From: Sterolibacterium denitrificans
GTDB taxonomy: Bacteria > Pseudomonadota > Gammaproteobacteria > Burkholderiales > Rhodocyclaceae
DNA length: 64,000 bases
Direction of reading: 5' to 3'
Assembly (NCBI RefSeq): GCF_900174485.1
Contig: NZ_LT837803.1
Coordinates: 806,001 to 870,000 of the forward strand
The notes beneath the pieces were generated by a model. That model ran no database searches and was not told the origin of the DNA. It saw only the letters and a list, made by a program, of their open reading frames with translations. Positions 16,262 to 27,873 of this stretch are shown piece by piece; positions within the stretch are counted from its first letter, which is position 1; the number at the start of each line of letters is the position of its first letter. The translations under genes and the position numbers were made by a program.

Positions 16262-18147
16262 CAATCCTCCTCCGCCTCGCCTGCCATGTCGGCAGCCATG
16301 CCTTGCGGCTCCTTGCCGAGCAGGTAGTAGTCCATCACCATGCGGGCGATCGGTGCGGCGGACTGGGCGCCGAAACCGGCATTTTCCACCAGTACCGCCA
16401 GGGCGATCTTCGGTTGATCGACTGGCGCGAAGGCGATGAACAGCGCGTGGTCGCGCAGGCGTTCCTGCACCTTGCCGGCCACGTATTTTTCGCCCCGCAG
16501 GCTATAGACCTGCGCCGTACCGGTCTTGCCGGCGGAGACGTATTCGGCACCGGCAAAGGCGCGCGCCGCCGTGCCTTCCCGGTTCACGCCGACCATGGCG
16601 TGCTTGATGGTGTCGAGATGTTCGCGCCGCAGCGGAATGGTGCGCAGCGGATGCGGCTCGATGCGGGTGATTTCGCCGCTGCGGCTGTCGGTGATGTGCC
16701 GGACCAGATGCGGGCGGAACATCACGCCGTCGTTGGCCAGGGTGGCGGTGGCCTGCGCCAGCTGGATCGGCGTGTAGGCGTTGTAGCCCTGGCCGATGCC
16801 GACGGAGATGGTTTCACCGGCATACCAGCGCTGCTGCTCGGGCTTCTTGAAGCGCTGCTTTTTCCAGGCGGGCGAGGGCAGTACGCCGCGCGATTCGCCT
16901 TCGATGTCGATGCCTGTCGGACTGCCGAAGCCGAAGGGCGCCATGAAGCCGGCGATGCCGTCGATGCCCAGGTCATTGGCCAGCATGTAGTAATAGGTAT
17001 TGCAGGATTGGACGATGGATGCGTACATGTCCACGCTGCCATGGCCGCCTTTCTTGTCGTCCATGAAGGTACGGCCGCCGAAGTTGAAGAAGCCCGGATC
17101 GGCGAAGGTTTGATATGCCGTGCGCTTGCCCAGGCTGAGCGCGGCCAGCGCCATGAAAGGCTTGAACGTCGAGCCGGGCGGATAGGCGCCGTTGAGGGCG
17201 CGGTTGACCAGCGGCCTGTCGGGTGACTCGTTGAGCTCCTGCCAGTCGGCCGAGGTGATGCCGTCGACGAACAGATTGGGGTCATAGCTCGGCACCGAGA
17301 CCAGGGCGAGAATGCCGCCGGTCGCCGGTTCGATGGCCACCAGGGCGCCGCGTCGATTGCCGAAGGCCTTTTCCGCCATGGCCTGCAGTTTGGCATCGAC
17401 CGTCAGCGTCAGGTTGTTGCCGACCACCGGCGGCGTGCGCGAGAGCACGCGCACGGCATGGCCGCCGGCATCGACTTCGACCTGCTCGAAGCCGGTCTGG
17501 CCGTGCAGGTCGAATTCATAATGGCGCTCCAGCCCCGTCTTGCCGATGTGCTCGGTACCGCGATAGTTGTCTTCCTGCGTCTGGTTTTCGATGCGTTCGA
17601 TATCGGGCGTGCTGATGCGTCCGATATAGCCGACCAGATGGGCGCCGGATTCGTTATTGGGGTATTGGCGGAACAGCCGGGCCTTGATGTCCACACCGGG
17701 AAACTGGAAGCGGCGGGCGATGAAACGGGCGACTTCCTCGTCGGACAGGCGCGTGCGGATCGGCAGCGATTCGAAGTTCTTGCTTTCGCGCAACAGCTTC
17801 TTGAAGTGCGCGCGATCCTTGGGGCGGACTTCGATGACTTCGGTCAGGCGGTCGATGGTTTCCTCCAGATTGCCGACCCGCGAAGGCATGATTTCCAGCG
17901 TGTAGGCCGAGTAATTGCGCGCCATGATCACCCCGTTGCGATCGACGATCAGCCCGCGATTCGGCTGGATCGGTATCAACGAGATGCGGTTGTTCTCCGC
18001 CCGTGTCCGGTAGTACTCATGTTGCATCACCTGCAGCCAGAAAAACCGCGCGAACAGCAGCATGAACGTCAGTAGCACGAGGCCCAGCGCAACCAGCAAC
18101 CGGATGCGGTAGCGCTTGATTTCCTGCTTGGGGTTCTTGAATTCCAC
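16261..18147 (-). CDS. mrdA: Penicillin-binding protein 2, elongasome transpeptidase
   Basis: Monofunctional class B transpeptidase of 628 residues, the cross-linking partner of RodA. One membrane helix lies at residues about 15-37, followed by a pedestal domain and the transpeptidase domain. The active-site motifs are clear: PPGSTFKPF (SxxK), VQSCNTYYY (SxN) and SAGKTGTAQV (KTG). The start is GTG at 18147; no ATG fits the conserved N terminus. It lies about 100 bases after mreD. Length and order are typical. Confidence 0.96.
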   Translation of the reverse strand: MEFKNPKQEIKRYRIRLLVALGLVLLTFMLLFARFFWLQVMQHEYYRTRAENNRISLIPIQPNRGLIVDRNGVIMARNYSAYTLEIMPSRVGNLEETIDRLTEVIEVRPKDRAHFKKLLRESKNFESLPIRTRLSDEEVARFIARRFQFPGVDIKARLFRQYPNNESGAHLVGYIGRISTPDIERIENQTQEDNYRGTEHIGKTGLERHYEFDLHGQTGFEQVEVDAGGHAVRVLSRTPPVVGNNLTLTVDAKLQAMAEKAFGNRRGALVAIEPATGGILALVSVPSYDPNLFVDGITSADWQELNESPDRPLVNRALNGAYPPGSTFKPFMALAALSLGKRTAYQTFADPGFFNFGGRTFMDDKKGGHGSVDMYASIVQSCNTYYYMLANDLGIDGIAGFMAPFGFGSPTGIDIEGESRGVLPSPAWKKQRFKKPEQQRWYAGETISVGIGQGYNAYTPIQLAQATATLANDGVMFRPHLVRHITDSRSGEITRIEPHPLRTIPLRREHLDTIKHAMVGVNREGTAARAFAGAEYVSAGKTGTAQVYSLRGEKYVAGKVQERLRDHALFIAFAPVDQPKIALAVLVENAGFGAQSAAPIARMVMDYYLLGKEPQGMAADMAGEAEED

Positions 18148-18253
18148 GGGGCCAGGGGTTAGTCGGTAGAGAGATATCGATTGAATTCATCCGCCCAGGG
18201 TTCCGCCCGTGACCGCATCCGTTCGGTGGCGCGGAAGGGGATGAGGCGTGTCC

Positions 18254-18778
18254 TCATATCGGCCGGTTCTCATCCTTTTCCGCCGGCCGGTACTGCGGCA
18301 GCAGCAGCAGATAGGTCAGGGGATACCAGAGCAGGGCGGAGACCAGGCTGCCGAGAAAATATTCCAGGCCGGGGAAGTGGGCACCGGCGAGCAGGCGTGC
18401 CGCGAGCATGGAGAGCTGCGCCAACAGCAGCAGAGGCAGGATCTGCAGCGCCTGCTGCAGCAGCGGAAACCAGAGGATGCGCCGTGACAGTCTGTTCGCC
18501 GCGTAGGCCAGCAGGACATAGGCCAGGGCGTGCTGGCCGATGATGCTGCCATTGGCGACATCCATGGTCAGACCAAGCAGGAAGGCCAGGCCCATGCTGA
18601 CCTTGAGTGGTTCGCGGATGCACCAGAAGGTCAGGATCAGGGCCGTCCAGTCCGGAATGCCGGGCAGATTGCCGACGGGAATCATGTTGGCGAATATGCT
18701 CAGCAGCAGGGTCAGGCCGATGAACCATGGTTTGACCGGGCGCAGGATGCGATTCGAGAAATGGGTGGGTTGCGTCAT
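18254..18778 (-). CDS. mreD: Rod-shape determining protein MreD
   Basis: Small polytopic membrane protein of 174 residues with five or six helices, part of the MreBCD elongasome scaffold. The pattern ILRPVKPWFIGLTLLLSIFANMIP, DWTALILTFWCIREP and LGLTMDVANGSIIGQHALAYVLLAY matches the MreD family, where the Asp in the DVANGS-like segment is conserved. It starts two bases past the mreC stop and is clearly cotranslated with it. Confidence 0.95.
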   Translation of the reverse strand: MTQPTHFSNRILRPVKPWFIGLTLLLSIFANMIPVGNLPGIPDWTALILTFWCIREPLKVSMGLAFLLGLTMDVANGSIIGQHALAYVLLAYAANRLSRRILWFPLLQQALQILPLLLLAQLSMLAARLLAGAHFPGLEYFLGSLVSALLWYPLTYLLLLPQYRPAEKDENRPI

Positions 18779-18779
18779 G

Positions 18780-19688
18780 TCATTCCCGGTGCTTGCCGAC
18801 GGGTGGTTCCTTGCTGCCGTCTTCCCAGCCGGTGGGTGGCGGCGGCGGCGCTTCGCGCCGGCCGAGAATCAGCACCATGTCGTGACGCTCGACGCCGGCA
18901 ATCGGTTCGCAGAGGATGCGGGCAAAGGCATAGCTGGCTTCGCGGCGGACCTGTTTGACGGTGGCGACCGGCAGACCGGGCAGATAGATGCCGTCGAGTC
19001 CCGAGGTGACCACGGCATCGCCTTCCTGGACGTCGGCATTGACATCGAGGAAGCGCAGTTCGAGATTGCCGTCGCCGCTGCCGAAGAGCACTGCGCGCAA
19101 GCCGTTGCGCACGATCTGTACCGGCACGGCCTGATCCTTGTCGGTGATCAGGGTCAGCTCGGAGAGCAGTGGGTACACGCGGGTGATCTGGCCGACCACG
19201 CCGAATTCGTCGACGACGATCTGGCCGGTGCCGACGTCGTGCTGCGAGCCCCGGTTGATGATGACCCGGCGTGAAAACGGATCGCGGGCCGCGTAGAGTA
19301 TCTCGGCAATCTGGCCGGCGACCGGCTGGCGCTGCTGCATGTCGAGCAGGGAGCGCAGACGCTGGTTTTCCTGTTCGAGATGTTCCTGGCGCAGCAGCAG
19401 GTTGGCGGTTTGCAGTTGCTGTTTGCGCAGTTGCTGATTTTCCTGCTGCAGCTTGACCACGCCGGCCAGATAGCCGCCGCCCTCTTCGAGACCTTGCACG
19501 GGCGCATAGGCCAGCAATTGCAGGGGATAGGTCGCCACCTCGATGCCGTGACGTACCCATTCGAGCACGTGGAAGCGCAGATCGACGACCAGTATGGTCA
19601 GCGCAAGGCTGGCATAGAACACCAGCCGTACCAGCGGTGTCGGGCCGCGCTTGAAGAATGGAGGGGGCGAATGATCGGCGACGGCCAT
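18780..19688 (-). CDS. mreC: Rod-shape determining protein MreC
   Basis: Bitopic inner-membrane protein of 302 residues. A membrane helix lies at about residues 20-40 (LVRLVFYASLALTILVVDL), then a coiled coil rich in Gln, Leu and Glu (about 60-105, LQQENQQLRKQQLQTANLLL), and then a two-barrel periplasmic domain with VIINRGSQHDVGTGQIVVDEFGVVGQI. The start at 19688 is chosen because the upstream frame (residues RLLTPHASSLTEP) is only a translated copy of a local GTGAGG repeat. MreC links cytoplasmic MreB to the wall synthases. Confidence 0.94.
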   Translation of the reverse strand: MAVADHSPPPFFKRGPTPLVRLVFYASLALTILVVDLRFHVLEWVRHGIEVATYPLQLLAYAPVQGLEEGGGYLAGVVKLQQENQQLRKQQLQTANLLLRQEHLEQENQRLRSLLDMQQRQPVAGQIAEILYAARDPFSRRVIINRGSQHDVGTGQIVVDEFGVVGQITRVYPLLSELTLITDKDQAVPVQIVRNGLRAVLFGSGDGNLELRFLDVNADVQEGDAVVTSGLDGIYLPGLPVATVKQVRREASYAFARILCEPIAGVERHDMVLILGRREAPPPPPTGWEDGSKEPPVGKHRE

Positions 19689-19693
19689 TGGCT

Positions 19694-19724
19694 CAGTGAG
19701 GGATGAGGCGTGAGGGGTGAGGAG
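19694..19724. repeat. GTGAGG-type tandem heptamer tract
   Basis: Degenerate run of about four 7-base units of the form TGAGGVRTGAGGGG, directly upstream of mreC. The same tract recurs at 19868-19891, 21555-21585 and (inverted) 62652-62674, always in intergenic DNA. It has no coding content. Confidence 0.6.
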
Positions 19725-19867
19725 CCGGCGCGCAGACACGGCCGGCCGCCATCGTTCTGCTCCCCGGGCGTTGCGTGAGCGATGGCGTGAAGAAAAGCGC
19801 GTGATGGGTGAGAGAAAGGCGGCTGTGGCACGGATATGCCTCGTGACCGAAGGGAATCCCTGTGGGA

Positions 19868-21267
<1,400 letters not shown>

Positions 21268-21555
21268 ATGTCCTTGAATCCCGAACAGGTGGCGCGTATC
21301 GCGCGCCTTGCCCGCATCGAACTGGCGCCGGCTGAAGTCGCCGCCACCGGCGCTCAACTGAATGCCATCCTCGGTCTGATCGAACAGCTTCAGGCCGCCG
21401 ATACCCAGGGTGTCGCGCCGATGGCCCATGCGCTGGATGGCAGCCAGCGGCTGCGTGAGGACGTGGTCACCGCCAGCGACCGCCGCGCAACCTATCAAGC
21501 CATCGCCCCGGAGGTCGAAGCCGGCCTCTATCTGGTGCCCAAAGTCATTGAATAG
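21268..21555 (+). CDS. gatC: Asp/Glu-tRNA amidotransferase subunit C
   Basis: Small 95-residue subunit that holds GatA and GatB together in the GatCAB amidotransferase, which converts misacylated Glu-tRNA-Gln and Asp-tRNA-Asn to the correct forms. The pattern [41 protein letters not shown], and [16 protein letters not shown] matches GatC from start to end. It is first in the operon gatCAB, 65 bases before gatA, with a GTGAGG repeat tract in that gap. Confidence 0.95.
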   Translation: MSLNPEQVARIARLARIELAPAEVAATGAQLNAILGLIEQLQAADTQGVAPMAHALDGSQRLREDVVTASDRRATYQAIAPEVEAGLYLVPKVIE

Positions 21556-21585
21556 TGAGGAGTGAGGGGTGAGGGGTGAGGAGTG
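21555..21585. repeat. GTGAGG-type tandem heptamer tract between gatC and gatA
   Basis: Four near-identical units (GTGAGGA/GTGAGGG) in tandem immediately after the gatC stop. Same sequence family as the tract upstream of mreC. Confidence 0.7.
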
Positions 21586-21620
21586 GTCGTTCGCTCACTC
21601 GTTCTGCGCTCCCGACCAAA

Positions 21621-23093
21621 ATGATCCATGCATCCCTGAAACAACTGGGACAGGCGCTGGCGGCAGGGCGCATTTCCGCCGTCGAACTGACCCAGCTTTA
21701 CCTTGAGCGCATCGAGCGCCATAACACGACGCTGAATGCCTATATCAGCACCGATCCCGAGCGCAGCCTGAGCCAGGCGCGGGCGGCCGATGCGCGCATC
21801 GCGGCCGGCGAGGCCGGGCCGCTGACCGGCATTCCGCTGGCGCACAAGGATATTTTCTGCGCCGAGGGCTGGTTGACCACCTGCGCCTCGAAGATGCTTT
21901 CCAACTTCGTCAGTCCCTACGATGCCCACGTCGTCGAACGGCTCGATGCCGCCGGCATGGTGACGCTAGGCAAGTGCAACATGGACGAGTTCGCCATGGG
22001 GTCGTCGAACGAGACTTCCTGGTACGGCCCGGTCAAGAATCCGTGGGATATGCGCTGCGTCCCCGGCGGCTCTTCCGGCGGTTCGGCAGCGGCAGTGGCC
22101 GCGCGCCTGGCGCCGATCGCCACCGGCACCGATACCGGCGGCTCGATCCGTCAGCCGGCGGCCTTCTGCGGCCTGACCGGACTCAAGCCGACCTATGGCG
22201 TGGTTTCGCGTTACGGCATGATCGCCTTCGCTTCCTCGCTCGACCAGGCCGGGCCGATGGGCCGCTCGGCGGAGGACTGTGCGCTGCTCCTGAATGCCAT
22301 GGCCGGTTTCGATGAACGCGATTCGACTTCGCTGGATCGCCCCGCCGAAGATTACCTCCGCGAGCTGGACAAACCGTTGGCCGGCCGGCGCATCGGTCTG
22401 CCCAGGGAATTCTTCGCCGCCGGCATGGATGACGACGTGCGCGCGGCCGTCGAAGCCGCGCTGGCCGAATACCGCAAGCTGGGTGCCGTGACGGTGGACA
22501 TCAGCCTGCCGAATACGGCGCTGTCGGTGCCGGCCTATTACGTGCTGGCCCCCGCTGAAGCCAGCTCCAATCTGAGTCGCTTCGACGGCGTGCGCTACGG
22601 CCACCGCGCCGCCGAGTACGGCGATCTCAACGACATGTATGCCAGGACGCGCGCCGAAGGCTTCGGCGACGAAGTCAAGCGCCGCATCCTGATCGGCACC
22701 TACGTGCTTTCGCACGGCTACTACGATGCCTACTACCTGCAGGCGCAGAAGATCCGCCGCCTGATCGCCCGCGACTTCGAGGAAGCCTTCAAGCACTGCG
22801 ACCTCATCGCCGGCCCGACCACGCCGGGCGCGGCCTTTCCTTTCGGCGCCAAGAGCCAGGACCCGGTGCAGATGTACCTGTCCGACATCTATACCATCTC
22901 CACCAACCTGGCCGGCCTGCCCGGCATGTCGCTGCCCTGCGGTCTTGCCGCCGGCGCAACGGCGGACAAGCCGCTGCCGGTGGGCCTGCAACTGATCGGC
23001 AATTATTTCGACGAGGCGCGCATGCTGAATGTGGCGCATCAGTACCAGCTCGTCACCGACTGGCACGCGCGCATGCCGGAGGAATTCAAATGA
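21621..23093 (+). CDS. gatA: Asp/Glu-tRNA amidotransferase subunit A
   Basis: Amidase-signature subunit of 490 residues that releases ammonia from glutamine for GatB. The Ser-cisSer-Lys triad is visible as K76 (LAHKDIF), S151 ([14 protein letters not shown]) and S175 ([10 protein letters not shown]). The start at 21621 is chosen because the family begins with IHASLKQL; the frame upstream is repeat-derived. Its TGA overlaps the gatB ATG by 4 bases. Length is normal. Confidence 0.97.
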   Translation: MIHASLKQLGQALAAGRISAVELTQLYLERIERHNTTLNAYISTDPERSLSQARAADARIAAGEAGPLTGIPLAHKDIFCAEGWLTTCASKMLSNFVSPYDAHVVERLDAAGMVTLGKCNMDEFAMGSSNETSWYGPVKNPWDMRCVPGGSSGGSAAAVAARLAPIATGTDTGGSIRQPAAFCGLTGLKPTYGVVSRYGMIAFASSLDQAGPMGRSAEDCALLLNAMAGFDERDSTSLDRPAEDYLRELDKPLAGRRIGLPREFFAAGMDDDVRAAVEAALAEYRKLGAVTVDISLPNTALSVPAYYVLAPAEASSNLSRFDGVRYGHRAAEYGDLNDMYARTRAEGFGDEVKRRILIGTYVLSHGYYDAYYLQAQKIRRLIARDFEEAFKHCDLIAGPTTPGAAFPFGAKSQDPVQMYLSDIYTISTNLAGLPGMSLPCGLAAGATADKPLPVGLQLIGNYFDEARMLNVAHQYQLVTDWHARMPEEFK

Positions 23094-24544
23094 GTTGGGA
23101 AGTCGTCATCGGTCTGGAAACCCACGTCCAGCTGCAAACCAAATCGAAGATATTTTCCGGCGCGTCGACGGCGTTCGGCGCTGCGCCCAATACCCAGGCG
23201 TCGATCGTCGATCTGGCGCTGCCCGGCGTGTTGCCGGTGCTCAACAAGGCAGCGGTCGAATGCGCCATCAAGTTCGGTCTGGCGATCGATGCCGGCATCG
23301 CGCCGCGTTCGGTTTTCGCCCGCAAGAATTACTTCTATCCGGACCTGCCCAAGGGCTACCAGATCAGCCAGTTCGAGCTGCCGGTGGTCAGCGGCGGCAC
23401 GCTGACCATACAGGTGGGACAGGGTAGTGGTAACGCCGAGGCCTACGAAAAAACCGTGCATCTGACGCGCGCTCACCTCGAAGAGGATGCCGGCAAATCG
23501 CTGCACGAAGATTTTCACGGCAAGTCGGGCATCGATCTGAACCGCGCCGGCACGCCGCTGCTGGAAATCGTTACCGAGCCGGACATGCGCTCATCGAGCG
23601 AGGCGGTGGCCTATGCCAAGGCGCTGCACGCGCTGGTGGTGTGGATCGGCATCTGCGACGGCAACATGCAGGAAGGCTCCTTCCGTTGCGATGCCAACGT
23701 TTCGGTGCGTCGTCCCGGCGGGCCGCTGGGCACGCGGCGCGAGATCAAGAATCTCAACTCCTTCCGCTTCCTGCAGCAGGCCATCGACTATGAAATCGGC
23801 TGGCAGATCGAGACGCTGGAAGATGGCGGCAAGATCCAGCAGGCCACCGTGCTGTTCGATCCGGCCACGGGTGAAACTCGCGCCATGCGCAGCAAGGAAG
23901 ACGCCCAGGACTACCGCTATTTCCCCGATCCCGACCTGCTGCCGCTGGAAATTTCCAGTGACTGGATCGCGCGCATCCGTGCCGCCATGCCGGAGTTGCC
24001 CAGCGCCATGAAAGCCCGTTTCGAGCGCGATTACGGTCTGTCGGCGTATGACGCCACGACGCTGACGGCCTCTCAAGCCGTGGCGCAGTATTTTGAAAAT
24101 GCGGTGGCTGCCGCCGGCAAGGCGCAGGCCAAGCTGTGCGCCAACTGGGTGATGGGCGAGCTTGCCGCGCGTCTCAACAAGGAAGAGCGCGAGCTCGACG
24201 CCGCGCCGGTAAGTCCTGCGCAACTGGCGCAACTGGTGCAGCGTATCGCCGACAGCACTCTGTCCAGCAAGACCGCCAAGGAAGTTTTCGATGCCCTGTG
24301 GTCAGGCGAGGGCCAGGCCGTCGATGCCATCATCGAGGCCCGCGGTCTCAAGCAGATCACCGATGTCGGCGCCATCGAGGCGATCATCGACGAAGTGCTG
24401 GCGGCGAACCAGAAATCGGTCGAGGAGTTCCGCGCCGGCAAGGGCAAGGCTTTCAACGCGCTGGTGGGACAGGCGATGAAAGCGACCAAAGGCAAGGCCA
24501 ATCCGCAGCAGGTGAATGAATTGCTGCGCCGGAAGCTGGGTTGA
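23090..24544 (+). CDS. gatB: Asp/Glu-tRNA amidotransferase subunit B
   Basis: Kinase-like subunit of 484 residues that activates the tRNA-bound Glu or Asp with ATP and amidates it. Family marks: [13 protein letters not shown] at the start, [40 protein letters not shown], and [15 protein letters not shown] in the catalytic cradle. The C-terminal YqeY-like tail domain (about 410-484) ends in [14 protein letters not shown]. It completes the gatCAB operon and is coupled to gatA by ATGA. Confidence 0.97.
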   Translation: MSWEVVIGLETHVQLQTKSKIFSGASTAFGAAPNTQASIVDLALPGVLPVLNKAAVECAIKFGLAIDAGIAPRSVFARKNYFYPDLPKGYQISQFELPVVSGGTLTIQVGQGSGNAEAYEKTVHLTRAHLEEDAGKSLHEDFHGKSGIDLNRAGTPLLEIVTEPDMRSSSEAVAYAKALHALVVWIGICDGNMQEGSFRCDANVSVRRPGGPLGTRREIKNLNSFRFLQQAIDYEIGWQIETLEDGGKIQQATVLFDPATGETRAMRSKEDAQDYRYFPDPDLLPLEISSDWIARIRAAMPELPSAMKARFERDYGLSAYDATTLTASQAVAQYFENAVAAAGKAQAKLCANWVMGELAARLNKEERELDAAPVSPAQLAQLVQRIADSTLSSKTAKEVFDALWSGEGQAVDAIIEARGLKQITDVGAIEAIIDEVLAANQKSVEEFRAGKGKAFNALVGQAMKATKGKANPQQVNELLRRKLG

Positions 24545-24625
24545 GCGCAGAGGCTCGGGGTGTACGGCGTGCGGCGCGCAACCCCGCTCGATCCCTGAGT
24601 CCGGCTTGACTCTGCTCGACTCCGC

Positions 24626-25309
24626 TCAATACGTATTGTTTGTCGGAGTTGCGCCGGCACCTTGCCTCAGTTCGGTGTAGCGGCGCTTTTCCTCGGCAAA
24701 GCGTTTGATCACCTGCTCCATTTCACGCTTCTTCTCTTCGGTGGCGGCCAGTTGCGCCTGCAGGTCAAGCTCGTTGGCGCGGATACGCTCCTTCAGTGCC
24801 TTTGGGGCGGGGCTGGACTGGTAGCTGGCCAGTTCGGCATTCAACTGCTGCCGGCGTTTCAGGGTTTCGTTGTATTTGGCCTGTAGATTCCTGGTGCTGA
24901 TGCCGATCTGATCGAGCGCGCGATCACGCACGAAATCAATTTCATCCGCGGTGGCGTAGGTGCTGAGCAGCGCCTGGTTGCGGCGTTGTTCATCGCGGGC
25001 GGCCGATTCCGCCTGCTTTTTGCGCTTTGCTTCGGCATCGCGTTGCGCGAGCTGTTCCGCGGTCAGCGGCGCCTCGACCTGACGGATGAGGGTACCGCGC
25101 GCATTCAGCTCACGATAGGCCCGGCCATGGCACTCCTGCGGCAGGATGTCGCCACAGGCGTTGCGTCCCTGCGCCGTCGTGCAGCAGTAAGTGATTTGCC
25201 CGGCGTGCGCCGCCGCGCTGGTCAGGAGGCCGGCGACGAATAATGCGGCGAGGTATTTGCCTGGCAGTGCGTTCGTTTCGTTCGCTGCGTTTGCCGCGTT
25301 CGCTGTCAT
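24626..25309 (-). CDS. Exported coiled-coil protein, unknown function
   Basis: Predicted 227-residue protein. A hydrophobic segment at about residues 18-36 (KYLAALFVAGLLTSAAAHA) is a signal peptide. Four Cys lie in a short N-terminal region (YCCTTAQGRNACGDILPQEC), as in many DUF4124-like exported proteins. The rest (about 80-215) is strongly helical and charged, with long Lys/Glu/Gln/Arg runs that look like a coiled coil. The first 16 residues are an Asn/Ala/Thr-rich stretch encoded by a repetitive AACG tract, so the true start may be the Leu-Pro-Gly-Lys region just before the hydrophobic segment. I do not recognise a function. Confidence 0.6.
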   Translation of the reverse strand: MTANAANAANETNALPGKYLAALFVAGLLTSAAAHAGQITYCCTTAQGRNACGDILPQECHGRAYRELNARGTLIRQVEAPLTAEQLAQRDAEAKRKKQAESAARDEQRRNQALLSTYATADEIDFVRDRALDQIGISTRNLQAKYNETLKRRQQLNAELASYQSSPAPKALKERIRANELDLQAQLAATEEKKREMEQVIKRFAEEKRRYTELRQGAGATPTNNTY

Positions 25310-25318
25310 GGTTCACTC

Positions 25319-25972
25319 CTATCCCTGATTGGCGATGCCCGTGCCGTATTGCATGCGATAGGCCTTGACGGCAGCCAGATGCGCCTGCAATTCCGGCTGG
25401 CTACGCAGATAGTTGATCAGATCCTGCAGGCTGGCCACAGCCACGACCGGAATGCCGTAATTCACCTGCACTTCCTGCACGGCGGACAGATCGCCGCTGC
25501 CGCATTCCATGCGGTCCAGCGCGATGACCACGCCCGCCGGCGTGGCGCCGGCAGCCTTGATGATGTCCACCGACTCGCGCACCGAAGTGCCGGCGGTGAT
25601 GACATCATCGATGATCAGCACCCGGCCCTTGAGCGGTGCGCCGACCAGTTGGCCGCCTTCGCCATGATCCTTGGCTTCCTTGCGATTGAAGCAGTAGGGC
25701 GTATTGCGGCCGGCCTGCGCCAGGGCGATGGCGGTGCCGGCGGCCAGCGGGATGCCCTTGTAGGCCGGGCCGAACAGGATGTCGAATGCCAGCTTGCTGT
25801 CGAGGATGGCGCGCGCGTAGAACTCGCACAGCTTGCCCAGGGCCTCGCCATCGTTGAACAACCCGGCATTGAAGAAATAGGGCGAAGTCCGCCCCGACTT
25901 GGTTTGGAATTCACCAAAGCGCAGTACTTCGCGCTGACAGGCGAACTCGATGAAATCCCGGCTAAAATTCAC
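25319..25972 (-). CDS. pyrE: Orotate phosphoribosyltransferase
   Basis: Pyrimidine synthesis enzyme joining orotate to PRPP, 217 residues. Evidence: [21 protein letters not shown] near the N terminus, the flexible loop [11 protein letters not shown], and the PRPP motif [18 protein letters not shown] at 25972 is preferred to another GTG at 25996: it has AGGGGAA a few bases upstream and gives the family-standard N terminus ([10 protein letters not shown]). The choice leaves 38 bases to the divergent xthA gene. Confidence 0.93.
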   Translation of the reverse strand: MNFSRDFIEFACQREVLRFGEFQTKSGRTSPYFFNAGLFNDGEALGKLCEFYARAILDSKLAFDILFGPAYKGIPLAAGTAIALAQAGRNTPYCFNRKEAKDHGEGGQLVGAPLKGRVLIIDDVITAGTSVRESVDIIKAAGATPAGVVIALDRMECGSGDLSAVQEVQVNYGIPVVAVASLQDLINYLRSQPELQAHLAAVKAYRMQYGTGIANQG

Positions 25973-26010
25973 GGCTTCCCCTGGTTCGATCGACACGCCG
26001 TCAATTCTAC

Positions 26011-26793
26011 ATGCTGCGCATCATATCCCTGAACCTCAACGGCATCCGCTCGGCACAGAAAAAAGGCGTTTTCGACTGGCTGCCCGGCCAGAACGCCGAC
26101 ATCCTTTGCGTGCAGGAACTCAAGGCCCAGGCTGCCGACATGAGCCCGGAAATGCTGGCGCCACCGGGCTATCACGGTTGCTTCCACTACGCCGAGAAGA
26201 AAGGCTACAGCGGCGTGGGCATCTACAGCCGCCAGGCGCCCGAGCGCATCATCGAAGGTCTGGGGATAGATGAAATCGATGCCGAAGGGCGCTACCTGGA
26301 AGCGCAGTTCGGCAAGCTCTCGGTGATTTCACTGTACCTGCCTTCCGGTTCCAGCGGCGAGCACAGGCAGGCGGCGAAGTTTGCCTTCATGGCGCAATTT
26401 CTCCCGCGCTTGGCCGAGTTGCGCCAAAGCGGCCGCGAAATCGTGCTGTGCGGCGACTGGAACATCGCCCATCGTGAAATCGATCTGAAGAACTGGAAAT
26501 CCAACCAGAAGAATTCCGGCTTCCTGCCCGAGGAGCGCGCCTGGCTGACGAAAGTGCTCGATGAACTCGGCTGGGTCGATGTGTATCGTCGGCTTTACCC
26601 GGAGGCGACGGGTGAGGCTTACACCTGGTGGAGTAATCGCGGCCAGGCCTGGGCCAACAACGTCGGCTGGCGCATCGACTATCAGATCGCCACACCCGGC
26701 TTCGCGGCCAGCGTCCGCCAGGCCAGCGTCTACAAGGAACAGCGTTTTTCCGACCACGCGCCGCTGGTGATCGATTACGACGGCAGCCTGTAG
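26011..26793 (+). CDS. xthA: Exodeoxyribonuclease III (AP endonuclease)
   Basis: Mg-dependent DNA repair nuclease of 260 residues that cuts at abasic sites and trims 3' ends. The family elements are [14 protein letters not shown] with the metal-site Asn, [10 protein letters not shown] (catalytic Glu), [23 protein letters not shown], and the terminal [12 protein letters not shown] with the catalytic Asp-His. It is divergent from pyrE. Length and order of motifs are normal. Confidence 0.95.
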   Translation: MLRIISLNLNGIRSAQKKGVFDWLPGQNADILCVQELKAQAADMSPEMLAPPGYHGCFHYAEKKGYSGVGIYSRQAPERIIEGLGIDEIDAEGRYLEAQFGKLSVISLYLPSGSSGEHRQAAKFAFMAQFLPRLAELRQSGREIVLCGDWNIAHREIDLKNWKSNQKNSGFLPEERAWLTKVLDELGWVDVYRRLYPEATGEAYTWWSNRGQAWANNVGWRIDYQIATPGFAASVRQASVYKEQRFSDHAPLVIDYDGSL

Positions 26794-26838
26794 CCAGGGC
26801 CGGCGTCGGAGTTACCACCGCCACCGGCGCAACCGCGT

Positions 26839-27873
26839 TCAATCATCGACGATGGCGTCGATCAGCCCCCACGCCAGGGCCGTTGCCGCGTTGATGCGCC
26901 GCCCCGACAGCGCCAGCCAGGCGGTGCGTTGGCGGCCGATGCGTCGGGGCAGGCTGACGCAGCCGCCGGCGCCGGGGATCAGGCCGAACTTCAGCTCCGG
27001 CAACTGAAAGAAGGTTTTCTGCGCAGCCACCACGCGACCGGCGAAAGCCGGCAGCTCGATGCCCGCGCCGATGCAGGCGCCATGCAGACGGAATTCGACG
27101 CGTCCGGCGCAGCGGGCGAGCAGCGGCGCGGGCAGGCGCAGGCTGCGGATGGCATGGGCGCTGGCGGGATCGGGCGCGGTGCCGAATTCGTCGAGGTCGC
27201 CGCCGATGCTGAAGCAGTCGCCATTGCCGCTGACCGTGGCGGAGGCGATGGTGCCGTCGGCGAGCAGGAGCTGCATGGCCTCGACCAGCGCATTGCGCAT
27301 CTCGACGGAGATGGCGTTGCGGCGGGTCGGGCGATTCAGGCGGATGTCGAGGTGATCGCCCACGCGCTCGAGCAGCAGGGGCGGGCCGTCGTCGGTCGGC
27401 GTGACCGTCCGCGGCGGATGCGCGACCGACCAGGCGCTGAATTCGCGGCCGCCTTGCAGGGCGGCGAAGGCCAGTGATTCGACGGTGAGCGCTGCTGCCA
27501 CGGGCAGCCCGGCGGTGATGCGCAGGGTCTGTACCAGCACGCTGGCCGCCAGTGGCGCTTGCCGGATGCTGGTGAGCAGAACGCTGGCGGCGGCTTCATC
27601 CTCGACCGCGACATCATAGATTTCGCCCCAGGGATCCAGGGCGGTATCGCCGATGGCGATGACCGGGCAGGTCTGACGCAACAGCCAGGCGGCAACGGCT
27701 GCGCGGCTGGCCTGGTCGATGGAGGGTTGCGGGGCCGTCCGGATCAGCAGCGCAGGCTGCGCATCGAACGGCGTTGGCGTTGGCGTATAGGGAGAAGCGG
27801 CGAGTCCGGCCAGTTGTGCGGCGGAAAGAATCTCCGGGGCGACGGCCGTCATCGTGGGCGTCGCATGGGTCAA
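26839..27873 (-). CDS. Enoyl-CoA hydratase/isomerase family protein with an extra N-terminal half
   Basis: Predicted 344-residue protein. Residues about 165-344 are a crotonase domain: RLNRPTRRNAIS, oxyanion-hole strands CFSIGGDLDEFG and GACIGAGIELP, and FFQLPELKFGLIPGAGGC. Residues 1-160 have no motif I can name; the Ala/Leu-rich segment VLVQTLRITAGLPVAAALTVESLAFAALQGG resembles a degenerate second crotonase-type half. The start overlaps the stop of the SnoaL-like gene in an ATGA junction. A role in CoA-ester breakdown of the steroid cluster is inferred from position. The usual second-site Glu is hard to assign, so it may not be a simple hydratase. Confidence 0.75.
   Translation of the reverse strand: MTHATPTMTAVAPEILSAAQLAGLAASPYTPTPTPFDAQPALLIRTAPQPSIDQASRAAVAAWLLRQTCPVIAIGDTALDPWGEIYDVAVEDEAAASVLLTSIRQAPLAASVLVQTLRITAGLPVAAALTVESLAFAALQGGREFSAWSVAHPPRTVTPTDDGPPLLLERVGDHLDIRLNRPTRRNAISVEMRNALVEAMQLLLADGTIASATVSGNGDCFSIGGDLDEFGTAPDPASAHAIRSLRLPAPLLARCAGRVEFRLHGACIGAGIELPAFAGRVVAAQKTFFQLPELKFGLIPGAGGCVSLPRRIGRQRTAWLALSGRRINAATALAWGLIDAIVDD

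Noticed and set aside
25972-25996. Upstream GTG (25996) as the pyrE start
   Set aside because: It lacks a ribosome site and would leave only 14 bases to the xthA start. The GTG at 25972 has AGGGGAA upstream and fits the family N terminus.
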